A stretch of DNA of 64,000 nucleotides from Deltaproteobacteria bacterium (GTDB lineage Bacteria > CG2-30-53-67): the NCBI GenBank assembly GCA_013151235.1, contig JAADIO010000055.1, positions 58,834-122,833 on the forward strand, given 5' to 3'. The position numbers and the translations under genes were made by a program. How positions within the stretch are numbered: position 1 is the first letter of the stretch; each line of letters starts with the position of its first letter. The notes beneath the pieces were generated by a model. The model had not been told where the DNA came from and ran no database searches. It saw only the letters and a program-made list of their open reading frames with translations. This document shows positions 28,554-36,652 of the stretch, piece after piece.

Positions 28554-30314
28554 CTACTCCTCGGCCTCCTCTTCCCATTCCGGCTCATCCGGGAACATCG
28601 ACTGCATTCGTTCTTTTGTCCACTCCTCAATCTCCCGGGCGGTCGCGAGGTTGAGAATCTCTCTGGCCAGTTTTCGGGAATCCTTCAGGGTCACCTGCCG
28701 GAGGATACGCTTGACCCGTGGAACGGCAACCGGGTTCATACTGAAGGTCTGAAGCCCCAGTCCTAAAAGAGCCGCTGCATAGAGAGGATCTCCGGCCACC
28801 TCGCCGCACATCGCCGCCGGAATATTTGCCTCCCGGGCAACCGTCATGACATGCTTGATCATTCGGATAATCGCCGGATGCAAAGGTTCATAAAGGTAGG
28901 CGACGTGCTCGTTGACTCGGTCAATGGCCAGGGAATACTGGATCAGATCATTGGTCCCGATGCTGACGAAATCAACCTCGTTGACGATCAGATCGATGGC
29001 AATCGCTGCGGATGGAACCTCGATCATCACGCCCAGGGGAATTTCCTCTTGAAAGAGTACCCCCTCTCTCCGAAGATCCTCCAATACCCCGTAGTAGATC
29101 TCCTTGGCCATCCGCAGTTCCCGGAGACCTGAAATCATAGGGAACATGATCTTCAGATTCCCGTAAATTCCGGCCCGTGCCAGTGCACGAAGCTGTGTCC
29201 TGAAGATGTCCGGGTGTTCCAGGCAAAAACGGATTGCACGTAATCCCATGGCAGGATTGCTCTCTCCGGGGTAAGGAATGTGCCGCGCCAGTTTGTCCCC
29301 GCCCAGGTCCAGGGTTCGAATGATCACCGTCTCCGGATAGATGATCTCCAGGGCACTCTTGTAGGCCTGGAACTGGTCTTCCTCGCCCGGAAGTTCCGTG
29401 CGGTTGAGATAGAGAAATTCCGTCCGGAAAAGTCCCACGCCGTCGGCACCGTGTTCCAAAACTCCGCAAACATCTTCGGGGGTCTCAATATTCGCCGCCA
29501 GGCGGATTTTATGCCCATCCAGGGTCTCCGCCGGCAACGGGGACAGCTTCTGCAGTTCCTTTTCAAAATAGATATAGCGACGCTGCTTTTCCAGATACCG
29601 ATTAAAGGTTTTGCTGTCCGGATTGACGATCACGGTCCCGCTGTTGCCGTTTAAGATCAGGGGATCACCGGTTTGAACCCGGGCCGTAAAATGGACCATG
29701 CCGACCACGGCCGGAATTTCCAGCGAGCGGGCCATAATCACCGTGTGACTCGTTTTACCTCCCAGATCGGTTACAAACCCTTTGACATGCTTCCGGTCCA
29801 TTTGCATGGTATCCGCCGGCGTCAGATCATGGGCCACCACAATCACATCTTCGTTCAGGCCGGCAAGACTGTGCTGCTCACGGCCGGAGAGATTACGCAG
29901 GATTCGTTCCCCCACATGGATCATGTCGGATTTCCGTTCCTTCAGATAATCGTCTTCAATCCCGTTAAAAACCGTCAGGAACTGATCCAGAACTTTTTTC
30001 AAGGCGCCATCCGCGGCGATCTCCTCCCGACGGATCACATCTCGGACCCCGTCGATCAGGAGAGTGTCCTGAAGCATCAGGATATGACTTTCAAGAATAT
30101 AGGCATGAGAAGCGCCGACACGGTTGCTGAACTGTTTTTTTACGGACTGAAGCTGTTCCACCGAGATTGAAAGGGCCTGATCAAACCGCCGGATCTCTTC
30201 GTCCACTCGGTCCGGTGGAATCGACTGGACTTCCGCCTTGACCATTTCCCGGTTCAGCACATAGGCCTTCCCAATCACGATCCCGGGCGAGACCCCCATC
30301 CCTTTGAATTTCAT
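28554..30314 (-). CDS. ptsI: Phosphoenolpyruvate-protein phosphotransferase (Enzyme I)
   Basis: First enzyme of the phosphotransferase system; takes phosphate from PEP and passes it to HPr. 586 aa. Phosphorylated histidine H190 in LGGKTSHTVIMARSLEIPAV; PEP-binding domain with LFRTEFLYLNR, MLDLGGDK-like RTLDLGGDKLARHIPYPGES, MFPMISGLRELR and the catalytic-cysteine region IPAAMCGEVAGDP. It starts one base after the ptsH stop, so both are translated from one message. It is the last gene of the long lpt-rpoN-pts block. The acidic tail (PEWEEEAEE) is a lineage extension. Confidence 0.97.
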   Translation of the reverse strand: MKFKGMGVSPGIVIGKAYVLNREMVKAEVQSIPPDRVDEEIRRFDQALSISVEQLQSVKKQFSNRVGASHAYILESHILMLQDTLLIDGVRDVIRREEIAADGALKKVLDQFLTVFNGIEDDYLKERKSDMIHVGERILRNLSGREQHSLAGLNEDVIVVAHDLTPADTMQMDRKHVKGFVTDLGGKTSHTVIMARSLEIPAVVGMVHFTARVQTGDPLILNGNSGTVIVNPDSKTFNRYLEKQRRYIYFEKELQKLSPLPAETLDGHKIRLAANIETPEDVCGVLEHGADGVGLFRTEFLYLNRTELPGEEDQFQAYKSALEIIYPETVIIRTLDLGGDKLARHIPYPGESNPAMGLRAIRFCLEHPDIFRTQLRALARAGIYGNLKIMFPMISGLRELRMAKEIYYGVLEDLRREGVLFQEEIPLGVMIEVPSAAIAIDLIVNEVDFVSIGTNDLIQYSLAIDRVNEHVAYLYEPLHPAIIRMIKHVMTVAREANIPAAMCGEVAGDPLYAAALLGLGLQTFSMNPVAVPRVKRILRQVTLKDSRKLAREILNLATAREIEEWTKERMQSMFPDEPEWEEEAEE

Positions 30315-30596
30315 CTATTCTTCTCCAAACTTCTCATTGACCAGCCGGACCAGGTTCTCCAGCGCTTCCGCCTCATCCGGACCGGAGACCCGAACCGTCA
30401 ACTCCGTCCCCTGGGCGGCAGCCAGCATCATGATGCCCATAATGCTTTTCCCGTTCACTTCGGTGCTCCCCCGAATCACAACAATTTCCGACTCAAAGCC
30501 GTTGGCCGTTTGTACGAACATGGCAGCGGAACGGGCGTGCATCCCCAACTTGTTCTGAATCGTTACATTGGCCGCCTTCAAACTTTCACTCCCCAC
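30315..30596 (-). CDS. ptsH: Phosphocarrier protein HPr
   Basis: 93 aa. H20 in NKLGMHARSAAMFV is the site phosphorylated by Enzyme I; S51 in EVNGKSIMGIMMLAA is the regulatory serine that HprK phosphorylates. Both are present, consistent with hprK in the same gene block. Compact HPr fold with C-terminal EALENLVRLVNEKFGE. Confidence 0.97.
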   Translation of the reverse strand: MGSESLKAANVTIQNKLGMHARSAAMFVQTANGFESEIVVIRGSTEVNGKSIMGIMMLAAAQGTELTVRVSGPDEAEALENLVRLVNEKFGEE

Positions 30597-30645
30597 GCCT
30601 TTCTATCACCATACACGGCACAACCGGGGATCCCTTGCGGATATG

Positions 30646-31407
30646 CTAAAAGGTGATCCATCCCATGTGTGTCAAAAAAAGGGACAACAAAAAGAGAAAA
30701 ACGACCCGCACCGAAAGGGGGACCCCCCTTCGCTCCCCAAGCCAGGCACCGGCGATCACAACGAGCAAAAAACCACACAATCCAAAATAGGCAAAAGACC
30801 GCATGGGCAAGGCCTGTATCCCCCAGAGAGGAAGAAAGGCCCCCACGGCAAATAATGTCAGGGCATTCATCCAGTAGATCTTCTTCTGAAGTTCCAGGCG
30901 CTTCAGATATTGCAATAAATTCAGACCGGAACCATAACCATTGACGATGCCCGACACCCGCAACCAGAGCGTCACGCTGTTGTAGAACAACAGAAAAAAA
31001 AGAGGCGCCATGGTTTCCGAAAACATCGCCGTCAGAACTGCCGACAATCCGGCGAGCGGACGCAGCGTCCCCCAGACGAAGGAATCCCCCAAAGCACCGA
31101 GGGCACCGGTCAGATCCTCCCGGAAAAGATCTATCTGCTCCACAGAGACATGCCCCTCCGCCCGTTCCATTTCAAGGCGGAGCGTTCCTCCCGCAATCAT
31201 CCCGGCAAAATAAGGATTGGTGTTAAAATATCGCAGATAACGCCGGGAGACTTCTCCATCGTCTACCCCTCTCGGCAGAAAAGGCACCAGCATATAGGCA
31301 AACCCGATCCCCTGAAAATTTTCATAGTTCCAGGCCGCCTGCAGAAAGAAACTCCGTACCACCAGCTGGGTCCCTTGCACGAAAGAAAGCGATCTCTTCT
31401 TCACCAC
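30646..31407 (-). CDS. PTS mannose-family EIID component
   Basis: 253 aa membrane subunit of a mannose-family transporter. VVRSFFLQAAWNYENFQGIG at the N-terminus and RYFNTNPYFAGMIAGGTLRL are EIID signatures; the C-terminal third has several hydrophobic helices. It overlaps the EIIC 3' end by seven bases. It is about 20-30 residues shorter than classical ManZ, a feature I associate with the PTS of sulfate reducers and Geobacter relatives. Confidence 0.92.
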   Translation of the reverse strand: MVKKRSLSFVQGTQLVVRSFFLQAAWNYENFQGIGFAYMLVPFLPRGVDDGEVSRRYLRYFNTNPYFAGMIAGGTLRLEMERAEGHVSVEQIDLFREDLTGALGALGDSFVWGTLRPLAGLSAVLTAMFSETMAPLFFLLFYNSVTLWLRVSGIVNGYGSGLNLLQYLKRLELQKKIYWMNALTLFAVGAFLPLWGIQALPMRSFAYFGLCGFLLVVIAGAWLGERRGVPLSVRVVFLFLLSLFLTHMGWITF

Positions 31408-32183
31408 CGTTTCTCCATCATAGACTTCCTTCGCCCTTTCAGAAAGGTAATTCCCAACGCCGCCGCCATCAGAACCGCCGGTACAAATCCCGGGACCTCA
31501 CCCAGAATCCAGAAAAGGAGAAAAGCCATAAGCCCACCTGCGGTACAAAACATCCATCCCCGGGACAAGTCTTTCCGGACGACCAGAGACCCGATCCCGA
31601 TCGCGGGGAGAAGAAAAAAGAACAACCGCAACCCTCCCGGCAGGGTTTCCGGCAAAGCCGTATAGGCCTTCCACAGCAGGGAAGAGAAAAAACCGGTGAC
31701 CAACAGGGTCAGCAGGAAATAATAAAGAAAAAAAAGGCCGATCCCCGCCCACGTTGAGCGTCGTACACCCTGCCCCAGCGATGGAGCCGCCTTTGCCATG
31801 TGGATCAAGCGTGCATTCTTTCTCCGAAGCCACCGGTCCAGAAAACCGATGGGGTATAAGAGAAGCCCCACCCACAAAAAGACCCACGCCGGCCACGCCA
31901 TATCGATACCGGGGCCGGCGCCCCACACAGACAGCGAGATCCCGGTCGTCAGAATGGCCGACAGGGTCGCATTCTTCGGAACGTGCCCCCCCACGGGAAG
32001 ACCACGGAACCAGAAGAGTTCCAGGACCACACCGATCTGCATACCGTCATGAAAATCCCCCAGAAGCCACCCGACCAAGGGTGCAGCCACAATCGGCTGG
32101 GAAATCATGAACTGCCCGAAGGCCAGGCGATCCAGCCCGATCACCCCGCCTGCCAATGAAACCCGCAAAAGATCCCCGAACAA
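31401..32183 (-). CDS. PTS mannose-family EIIC component
   Basis: 260 aa polytopic protein, the sugar-translocating partner of EIID. It shows AGGVIGLDRLAFGQFMISQP, IVAAPLVGWLLGDFHDGMQI and GVVLELFWFRGLPVGGHVP, all EIIC features, with further helices to the C-terminus. The start is TTG at 32183, behind GGAGG with five-base spacing; no ATG fits. It lies 52 bases after EIIB. Confidence 0.9.
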   Translation of the reverse strand: MFGDLLRVSLAGGVIGLDRLAFGQFMISQPIVAAPLVGWLLGDFHDGMQIGVVLELFWFRGLPVGGHVPKNATLSAILTTGISLSVWGAGPGIDMAWPAWVFLWVGLLLYPIGFLDRWLRRKNARLIHMAKAAPSLGQGVRRSTWAGIGLFFLYYFLLTLLVTGFFSSLLWKAYTALPETLPGGLRLFFFLLPAIGIGSLVVRKDLSRGWMFCTAGGLMAFLLFWILGEVPGFVPAVLMAAALGITFLKGRRKSMMEKRW

Positions 32184-32235
32184 GAGTTCCTCCGCCTTCC
32201 CACCGATAATCCGAATCGTAGAAACTCTCCGAATT

Positions 32236-32709
32236 TCAGAGCAGGCTTTTCAGATTAACCGACTGTTCCGCAGGAACCGTCCGCACTTCCACCCGGATCC
32301 CCGAATCGAGAATCGCCTGCAGTTCCATCAGATCGTCCTGGGAGGCATTGATGCCCTGTCCCAGAAACTGCGTTTTCCCCATCGAATGGAGACCACCCAA
32401 ATTGACTTCCTTCAATGGAAGACCGCAGGAGATCGCCTTCCTCACATCCCGGGGATGACGGAAAAGGAGGATCCCCCGATATGATGAAAATTCTCCGGCA
32501 AGGCACCGATCAACCGCCTCCCGCACCGGCAGAACCTCCGTACGCACACCGTAGGGGACCACCATCTCCATGAGACTGCACTGAAAGGCGTTTTCTGCCG
32601 CAGCATCGTCGGCAACCACCACCAGATCCGGATGAACGTAATGAAACCAGCCTTCGACCACCTGCCCATGAATCAGACGATCATCGATTCGACAAAGTAC
32701 GATACCCAT
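32236..32709 (-). CDS. PTS mannose/fructose-family EIIB component
   Basis: 157 aa cytosolic phosphocarrier domain. H14 in LCRIDDRLIHGQVVEGW is the phosphorylated residue. PDLVVVADDAAAENAFQCSL and GLPLKEVNLGGLHS match the family. It stands alone rather than fused to EIIA as in E. coli ManX, with EIIA as the gene upstream. Confidence 0.95.
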   Translation of the reverse strand: MGIVLCRIDDRLIHGQVVEGWFHYVHPDLVVVADDAAAENAFQCSLMEMVVPYGVRTEVLPVREAVDRCLAGEFSSYRGILLFRHPRDVRKAISCGLPLKEVNLGGLHSMGKTQFLGQGINASQDDLMELQAILDSGIRVEVRTVPAEQSVNLKSLL

Positions 32710-32762
32710 TATTTTCTTCCCGGGAGCCGGGACATTTCCGGCTCAGTCCATGAGCAGCTGCA

Positions 32763-33185
32763 TCAGGACCTCAGTCCCTGCTGCTCCTTCAGAAGTTCAC
32801 TGGCCACAATGATCCCCCGTTTGCCGGCCTCTTCGAGGAGACCGCACAATTCCAGCAGGGGCCCATCCTTTCGCATCGTCACCCCTTTGATCAGCATCGG
32901 GAGATTCACGCCCGTCATCACCTCCACGGGAATCTCCGGGCTGTCCAGAAAGGAAAGGCCGATATTGGAAGGGGTGCCACCGAACATATCGGTCATCAGA
33001 ATCACGCCACTGCCCTGATTCACTTCCCCTATGGCTGAGGCAATCTCTTCCCGCGCGACCTCCACCGATTTATTAAAATCCACGGAGACGGTTTTCACAC
33101 CCGTCTGTTTGCCCAGCATCCCCTCCATGCATTTGTATAACTCCGTACCGAGGTTTCCATGAGTCACGATGACCAGACCGACCAT
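32763..33185 (-). CDS. PTS mannose-family EIIA component
   Basis: 141 aa from ATG 33185 (MVGLVIVTHGNLGTELYKCM); the longer open frame upstream has no family similarity. H9 is the phosphorylation site. GVILMTDMFGGTPSNIGLSF and GVNLPMLIKGV are the other landmarks. The gap upstream to rapZ contains the long copy of repeat family 2 (33288-33437), inserted within what is otherwise a continuous block. Confidence 0.94.
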   Translation of the reverse strand: MVGLVIVTHGNLGTELYKCMEGMLGKQTGVKTVSVDFNKSVEVAREEIASAIGEVNQGSGVILMTDMFGGTPSNIGLSFLDSPEIPVEVMTGVNLPMLIKGVTMRKDGPLLELCGLLEEAGKRGIIVASELLKEQQGLRS

Positions 33186-33287
33186 CTCTCTTTTCTCCTT
33201 TCGACTGAAAACACACAAGACTGCATTCCGGAATTCACAATCCGGTTCACACATACCATAACACGAAGAATCAGGCCCTTGGTGGTC

Positions 33288-33437
33288 CTGTTCGCAAATA
33301 CCGTGACGCACCGAGAGGGTTGCAGGGTAGTCTCGTCAAGACGCGCGACTGAGGCGTACCCCTGTGGTACGGTGCAGGGAGCACAGCGAAGACAAGGCCG
33401 CCCTGCGGCACTCAAATGCCACCGTATTCACAAATAG
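33288..33437. repeat. MITE-like element, family 2, long copy
   Basis: About 150 bases between rapZ and the EIIA gene. The ends TTCGCAAATACCGTG (33290-33304) and CACCGTATTCACAAA (33419-33433) form imperfect terminal inverted repeats. The interior has local hairpins such as GTACC-CCTGT-GGTAC and GGCCGCCCTGCGGC-like segments. No ORF. A shortened relative lies at 19754-19853 in the opposite orientation. Confidence 0.65.
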
Positions 33438-33445
33438 GGGGCCAC

Positions 33446-34315
33446 TTAGCCGCGTTCAATATCCCTGTACCATACGGCAACCCGACAGGAACCTGCTTCC
33501 AGATGGGACCGGACGGCATCCGTAATCACCACCGAACGGTGCCGCCCGCCGGTACAGCCGATTCCCAGGGTCAGGTAGGATTTCCCTTCCCGCACATACT
33601 GCGGAATCAGGTAATCGAGAAAATCATAGAGCCGCTTCAGATATTCCCGGGTCCGGCTCTGCTCCAGGACATAACGGACCACGTCGGGGTCCCGGCCGGT
33701 TCGGCTGCGCAGATGTTCTTCAAAGTAGGGGTTCGGCAAAAACCGGACATCGAGCACCATATCCGCGTCGTGTGCAATCCCGTATTTAAAACCGAAGGCG
33801 ACCAGCGTAATCGACAGATTGTCATGATACAACGAGGTCTCAAAATGTTCCCGCAGGAGGTTGCGCAGATCATGAATCGAATAGTCCGACGTATCGATTA
33901 CGATATCGGCACTTTCCTTGACGTCGGCCAGCATCTCCCGTTCCAGAACCAGCCCCTCCCGGACCGAAGATTCCGCCAGGGGATGTTTCCTCCGTGTTTC
34001 ATTGAACCGCCGGATCAACACCTCCCGGGAGGCCTCTAAAAAAAGGATACGATAGTTCACGCCCCGCTTCCGGATGGCCTCCAACACCTCACGGTACCGC
34101 TTAAGAAAACGTTTCTCCCGGATATCAACGACCAGAGCAACCTTGTCGATCTCGCTGCCCCGTTGTCCACACAATTCCAGAAATTTCGGAATCAGATCCA
34201 GGGGCAGATTGTCGACACAGAAAAACCCCATATCTTCGAACTGTCCGATGGTCGTACTCTTTCCGGACCCCGAAATACCACTGATAATCACCAGGCTAAG
34301 CGTCTGTTTCTTCAT
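33446..34315 (-). CDS. rapZ: RNase adapter protein RapZ (YvcJ family nucleotide-binding protein)
   Basis: 289 aa. Walker A ISGISGSGKSTTIGQFEDMG, then FFCVDNLPLDLIPKFLELC, ILFLEASREVLIRRFNETRR, HPL, and the C-terminal RNA-binding domain with FGFKYGIAHDADMVLDVRFL, NPYF and TLGIGCTGGRHRSV. In E. coli RapZ senses glucosamine-6-phosphate and guides RNase E to a small RNA; its target here is unknown. It overlaps hprK by 20 bases and sits in the conserved rpoN-hpf-ptsN-(hprK)-rapZ context. Confidence 0.97.
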   Translation of the reverse strand: MKKQTLSLVIISGISGSGKSTTIGQFEDMGFFCVDNLPLDLIPKFLELCGQRGSEIDKVALVVDIREKRFLKRYREVLEAIRKRGVNYRILFLEASREVLIRRFNETRRKHPLAESSVREGLVLEREMLADVKESADIVIDTSDYSIHDLRNLLREHFETSLYHDNLSITLVAFGFKYGIAHDADMVLDVRFLPNPYFEEHLRSRTGRDPDVVRYVLEQSRTREYLKRLYDFLDYLIPQYVREGKSYLTLGIGCTGGRHRSVVITDAVRSHLEAGSCRVAVWYRDIERG

Positions 34316-35270
34316 GCTGACGGGAAATCCTCTTCATCAGCCGTTCTTCAAAACGGCGGGCGGAGAAATGACCGGCCGATTTCAGAAGATGGTTCCGGGC
34401 CGCCACTTCTATGATCAACGCCATGTTTCGTCCGGGCCGGACCGGCATCTGCAAAAAAGGTTTCGGGACATCCATAATCCTGTAGGCCCGCTCATCGAGC
34501 CCCAGTCGTTCGACATTGTCTCCGGGGGCCCACTCCATCAGTTCCACCACCAACTCGATTTCCTTTTCATGCTGTATGGACGAAACCCCATAGAGGTCCT
34601 TGATGTTAATCACCCCGAGGCCCCGGATTTCCATGTGCCGCCGGGTCATCTCCGGGCTTTTCCCCATCAGGGTTTCCGGTCCGTTCTTCCAGATGGTTAC
34701 GGCATCATCCGCAACCAGGCGATGTCCCCGGTCGATCAGGTCAAGGGCACACTCACTCTTGCCGATCCCGCTCTTGCCGAGGATCAAAATACCGACACCG
34801 TAAACATCGACCAGGACCCCCGGTCTTGTCAGGTGCCGCGCCAGGGCCTTCTCCAGGTACGAAGTCACCTGTTGAATACAATGCGAGCTGAAATGGGGGG
34901 TCAGGAGCAGAGGAATATTTCGGTCCTCGCAGACCGCAACCAGTTCTTCCGGAATTTCCAATCCCTTGGTCACGATACAACAGGGGAGCGGGGATTGACT
35001 GAACTTGAGCAGGTTCTCTTTGCGGTCGGCGGGTGAAAGCCTGAAGAGGTAGGAGATCTCCGTCTCCCCGATAATCTGGATCTTGGCGGTATCGATATGC
35101 GCCGTATAGCCCGTCAGGGCCATACTCGACTTCTGGATACGGGGCTTCCGGATCGGGTTTCGCTTCCCTTCTCTGCCGGCGATCCACTCCAGATCCAGCT
35201 TGGATCGGTTGGCCTCAAAGAGATCCTCCACCGAAATCTCACATTTGAATCCTTCATGATCGGAACGCAT
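34296..35270 (-). CDS. hprK: HPr kinase/phosphorylase
   Basis: 324 aa. The N-terminal domain (about 1-130) precedes the kinase core with P-loop LILGKSGIGKSECALDLIDR, the capping VADDAVTIWK, MEIRGLGVINIKDLYGVSSI and the signature PVRPGRNMALIIEVAARNH. It phosphorylates HPr on Ser51 and reverses the reaction. Its presence with ptsN and rapZ suggests HPr works here as a regulator of metabolism as well as a sugar-uptake carrier. Confidence 0.97.
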   Translation of the reverse strand: MRSDHEGFKCEISVEDLFEANRSKLDLEWIAGREGKRNPIRKPRIQKSSMALTGYTAHIDTAKIQIIGETEISYLFRLSPADRKENLLKFSQSPLPCCIVTKGLEIPEELVAVCEDRNIPLLLTPHFSSHCIQQVTSYLEKALARHLTRPGVLVDVYGVGILILGKSGIGKSECALDLIDRGHRLVADDAVTIWKNGPETLMGKSPEMTRRHMEIRGLGVINIKDLYGVSSIQHEKEIELVVELMEWAPGDNVERLGLDERAYRIMDVPKPFLQMPVRPGRNMALIIEVAARNHLLKSAGHFSARRFEERLMKRISRQHEETDA

Positions 35271-35383
35271 GGAACCCCCCTGCCTTTCAGGCTACAGTCG
35301 AGCCAGGGCCGTTGACGACTCTCCGGGGATCGTTTCTGAAAAGAACGGACGGAACAAAAAATGACGGAGGCGGAAAAAGGATT

Positions 35384-35851
35384 TTAGGATCCGTATTTCT
35401 CATCTTCCTCGCAGATCAATTGATAAAGTTCCTTGGCGGAGCCGGCCTCCAGAAGGCGATCCCGAAACTCCCTGTTTTTCAAGACACGGGAAATTCGCGC
35501 CAAGGCCTTCAAGTGGTCTCCCGGTGAATCTTCCGGGGCAATAAGGACGAAAAAAATATGAACCGGTTTCCCGTCCATGGCATCAAAGTCTACCCCCTTG
35601 TGAGAGATGCCGCAAGCCAGAACCAGACGGTCCATGTTTTTCAATTTGCCGTGGGGAATGGCAATCCCTTCGCCGATTCCGGTACTCCCCAGAGCTTCCC
35701 GTGCCAGGATCACCTCTAAAAAACCGTTTTGATCCCGGATTTTTTCCCGGGAATCAAGCAAGGCGGCAAATTCGTTTAAAACCTCTCGTTTATTTTCTCC
35801 CTGAAGATCGGGCAGGACCAGTTCCAGATCCAGAATATCCGTCAGTCTCAT
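35384..35851 (-). CDS. ptsN: PTS EIIA-Ntr regulatory protein
   Basis: 155 aa from ATG 35851 (MRLTDILDLE), chosen over the longer frame because AGAGG lies six bases upstream. H67 in GEGIAIPHGKLKNMDRLVLA is the phosphorylation site. HIFFVLIAPEDSPGDHLKAL and the C-terminal LICEEDEKYGS complete the fold. It lies downstream of hpf in the standard rpoN-hpf-ptsN order. Confidence 0.96.
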   Translation of the reverse strand: MRLTDILDLELVLPDLQGENKREVLNEFAALLDSREKIRDQNGFLEVILAREALGSTGIGEGIAIPHGKLKNMDRLVLACGISHKGVDFDAMDGKPVHIFFVLIAPEDSPGDHLKALARISRVLKNREFRDRLLEAGSAKELYQLICEEDEKYGS

Positions 35852-35931
35852 ACTTGACCTCTTATTATTTTCTCTATTACCTGCGCCACCCCGATCCACT
35901 GCTGCCGGGTTCTCCGGATGTTCCCGCTCCC

Positions 35932-36495
35932 TTACTCGTACACCGGTTCAATCAACCCGAGATTCCCATCCTTCCTGCGATAGAGCACATTAACCTCTTC
36001 CGACGTTGAGTCCGTATAAACAATAAAATCCTTATCCAGCAGATCCATCTGCAGCGCCGCTTCATCCACGGACATCGGTTTCACGGCATATTTCCGTGAC
36101 CGAATGATCCGGGGTTTGGAAGGATTAAAACCTTGTTCCAGCTCTTCCCCTTCCGCTCCTGCGGCCGGATCCTGAATCAAGGCCTCATCCGGCAGCCCGC
36201 TCTTCCCTTTTCCGTCCCAATGCTTTGATTTGAAGCGTTTAAACTGTTTCCCAACGCTCTCGATCGAACGATCCACCGACTGGTACATATCTTTGGTTTC
36301 TTCCTTGGACTGCAGCAGATGACCTCCCACATTACAGGAAACCTCCGCAATGTGTCGATATTTTTCCACACAGAGAGTTACCTGGACTTCCGCTTCTTTG
36401 TGAAAATGACGTTGCAGTTTTTTTAATTCCTTCTCAATATGCGATCGCAGGCCGTCGGTCAACTCCATATGTCTTGCAGTAATGTTCAATTGCAT
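35932..36495 (-). CDS. hpf: Ribosome hibernation promoting factor, long form
   Basis: 187 aa. The N-terminal HPF domain (MQLNITARHMELTDGLRSHI, about 1-100) binds the 30S decoding region. After an acidic linker comes the C-terminal dimerisation domain (IIRSRKYAVKPMSVDEAALQ, VYTDSTSEEVNVLYRRKDG), about 125-187, which joins ribosomes into 100S dimers. The long form is the type found outside the gamma-proteobacteria. It lies downstream of rpoN after a 157-base gap with no clear terminator. Confidence 0.97.
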   Translation of the reverse strand: MQLNITARHMELTDGLRSHIEKELKKLQRHFHKEAEVQVTLCVEKYRHIAEVSCNVGGHLLQSKEETKDMYQSVDRSIESVGKQFKRFKSKHWDGKGKSGLPDEALIQDPAAGAEGEELEQGFNPSKPRIIRSRKYAVKPMSVDEAALQMDLLDKDFIVYTDSTSEEVNVLYRRKDGNLGLIEPVYE

Positions 36496-36652
36496 AGTCT
36501 TTCCCCTTTCTCGTCATCCCCTCGGTGTCCGGGAAACAGAGTCGAGACGAATGTTCGGTCCACCCAATTGATTTGAGTCGAATCGGATCGATTCAGAAAA
36601 GACCCCTTTCGAATCGTGGGTCATCGTTGCAGTGATACAAAAAACAGCCAAA

